A stretch of DNA of 64,000 bases from an uncultured Tateyamaria sp. (GTDB taxonomy: Bacteria; Pseudomonadota; Alphaproteobacteria; Rhodobacterales; Rhodobacteraceae). Below the pieces are notes generated by a model. It was not told where the DNA came from and searched no databases. It saw only the letters and a list, made by a program, of their open reading frames with translations. Location: positions 42,844-106,843 of the forward strand of contig NZ_CANNGP010000010.1 in NCBI RefSeq assembly GCF_947504105.1, in the 5' to 3' direction. Below, in pieces: positions 63,128-64,000 of the stretch (its first letter is position 1; every line of letters begins with the position of its first letter). The translations under genes were made by a program, and so were the position numbers.

Positions 63128-63267
63128 GCCCCACCTCAACTGATCATTCAAATGCGTTCGATTCGCACCGTCACGGGCGCGAACCAGAGCACTTATGGAA
63201 ATGAGTTTAGAAGCCCGAGATGATTTGTAGAAGTTGCATTTTCCAATGATATCCATAACTAAAAGCT

Positions 63268-63927
63268 ATGAATATCACACTGCGACAACTCCGCTATTTC
63301 AAGGCACTTGCAGAAGATCTGCATTTTGGTCGTGCAGCCGACCGCTGTGCCATTTCCCAACCCGCCCTGTCCGTTCAGATTCGCGAGTTAGAAGAAAACC
63401 TGGGCGTTGAACTGTTTGAGCGGCAGCCCCGTGCCTTGCGATTGACCCCGCGAGGAGAAGAATTTTCAAAACGGATCAATCCAATTTTGCGGGGCGTGGA
63501 TGAGTTGGGAGATTGGGCGCAAACCGCCCGCGGGAGCGGTTTAGGTCGGCTTCGTATAGGTGTCATTCCAACCATTGCCCCCTACCTGTTGCCAAACTTC
63601 ATCGGTGCCTTGACCGACGCGCACCCGCAAGTCGATTTGCATGTTCGCGAAACAGTTACCCCTCGCTTGGTGGATGAGCTGTTGGACGGCAAGCTTGATG
63701 CCGCCATTGTGGCATTGCCCCTCGACGAACCCGCACTTGTCGAAACACCACTGTTTGCCGAAGAAATGGTTCTGATACGCCCGAATGCAGATCGGGATGC
63801 TGTGCCGGTCCAGCTGGACACACTGGCATCAATGCGCCTGTTGCTGCTGGAAGAGGGGCACTGTTTTAGGGACCAGGCAATGTCATTCTGCAACATCAAT
63901 CCGAACCGTCCGGGGGGTGGATTGTAA
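63268..63927 (+). pseudogene. oxyR: OxyR-type LysR regulator, 3'-truncated
   Basis: 219 residues instead of about 300-310. The N-terminal helix-turn-helix is intact (RQLRYFKALAEDLHFGRAAD, ISQPALSVQIRELEENLG), and the sensing domain runs to LLLLEEGHCFRDQAMSFC. The redox cysteines fall at residues 199 and 208, exactly as in Escherichia coli OxyR. The frame then ends at RPGGGL, losing the rest of the regulatory domain. The sequence from 63923 on resembles an insertion-sequence end. The truncated protein might still bind DNA but should not sense peroxide normally. Confidence 0.85.
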
Positions 63928-64000
63928 GCGTTGCTTTGACCCCACCTTGATCAATTGGGGCGCTTTCCCTTTGGCTTCCAGCGCTTGGCGAGTTTGAGGA
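63923..64000. mobile_element. Probable insertion-sequence end (IS21-like) within oxyR
   Basis: At 63923 the oxyR sequence stops matching the family and a segment starting TGTAAGCGTTGCTTTGACCC begins. A TGT-start with an internal TTTGACCC is what I recall from IS21-family ends. The element continues past the window, so the other end and target duplication are not visible. Confidence 0.5.
63951..64000 (-). CDS. C-terminus of a minus-strand gene of the putative insertion sequence (partial)
   Basis: A minus-strand frame open from the window edge ends with LKLAKRWKPKGKRPN and stop TGA at 63951-63953, 28 bases inside the putative element end. The basic C-terminus and its closeness to the end fit a transposase or helper protein. 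Sixteen codons are too few to name it. Confidence 0.35.
   Translation of the reverse strand, partial: LKLAKRWKPKGKRPN

Overview
The window looks like a chromosomal segment of a marine alphaproteobacterium of the Rhodobacteraceae (Roseobacter group). This rests on high G+C, on a Dut-MoeB-Dcp block, an RpoH2-type sigma factor, a GlnD/MurJ/TrpS neighbourhood, a pca ring-cleavage cluster, DUF1467/DUF1800/DUF1501 proteins and an intergenic repeat of a type I associate with roseobacters. The assignment is from memory of gene content. I saw no rRNA, tRNA, CRISPR array or prophage.

Layout. 1-1.7 kb: 3' part of an FAD aromatic monooxygenase, then a YceI protein. 1.9-8.1 kb: the cell-elongation operon mreB-mreC-mreD-mrdA-rodA plus a small unknown gene. 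8.2-10.4 kb: a VOC protein, a GhrA-type reductase and a methyltransferase. 10.4-15.2 kb (minus): coaBC-dut-moeB-dcp. 15.3-17.0 kb (minus): rpoH2-chaN, translationally coupled. 17.1-21 kb: cobU and a histidine phosphatase, a GST, DUF1992 and comM. 20.8-25.3 kb: rsmI-yraN-gshB-hydrolase (minus), divergent from an LpoA-like lipoprotein, followed by glnD. 28.1-38.4 kb (minus): a compact glycogen/alpha-glucan operon (alpha-glucosidase, glgB, glgC, glgA, glgX, pgm) with a perfect LacI-type operator upstream. 38.5-42.5 kb: a low-GC acetyltransferase, murJ, a rhomboid-fold protein lacking its catalytic dyad, and trpS. 42.7-47.7 kb (minus): a 1649-residue RTX/VCBS/Calx-beta/endonuclease protein. 48-57 kb: haloalkane dehalogenase, VOC, class II histone-deacetylase-like, nitroreductase, an EI24-type gene split by an amber codon, DUF1467, methylmalonyl-CoA epimerase, a response regulator, an acetyltransferase and a DUF1800-DUF1501 pair. 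57.2-63 kb: aspS, pcaC-pcaH-pcaG and katG. 63.3 kb to the end: an oxyR gene cut off just after its second redox cysteine by what looks like the end of an insertion sequence.

Genes acting together: mreBCD/mrdA/rodA build the lateral wall and MurJ supplies lipid II. The glg operon would turn glucose released by the alpha-glucosidase into stored glycogen and back. PcaHG cleaves protocatechuate and PcaC decarboxylates a later intermediate. KatG detoxifies peroxide and would normally be controlled by the divergent oxyR, which appears broken here.

No wholly new multi-gene system is evident. The best leads are the interrupted oxyR, the inactive rhomboid, the N-terminally RTX-tagged nuclease, the amber-split EI24 gene, helically spaced repeats before the deacetylase gene, and the glycogen operon under a LacI-type operator.
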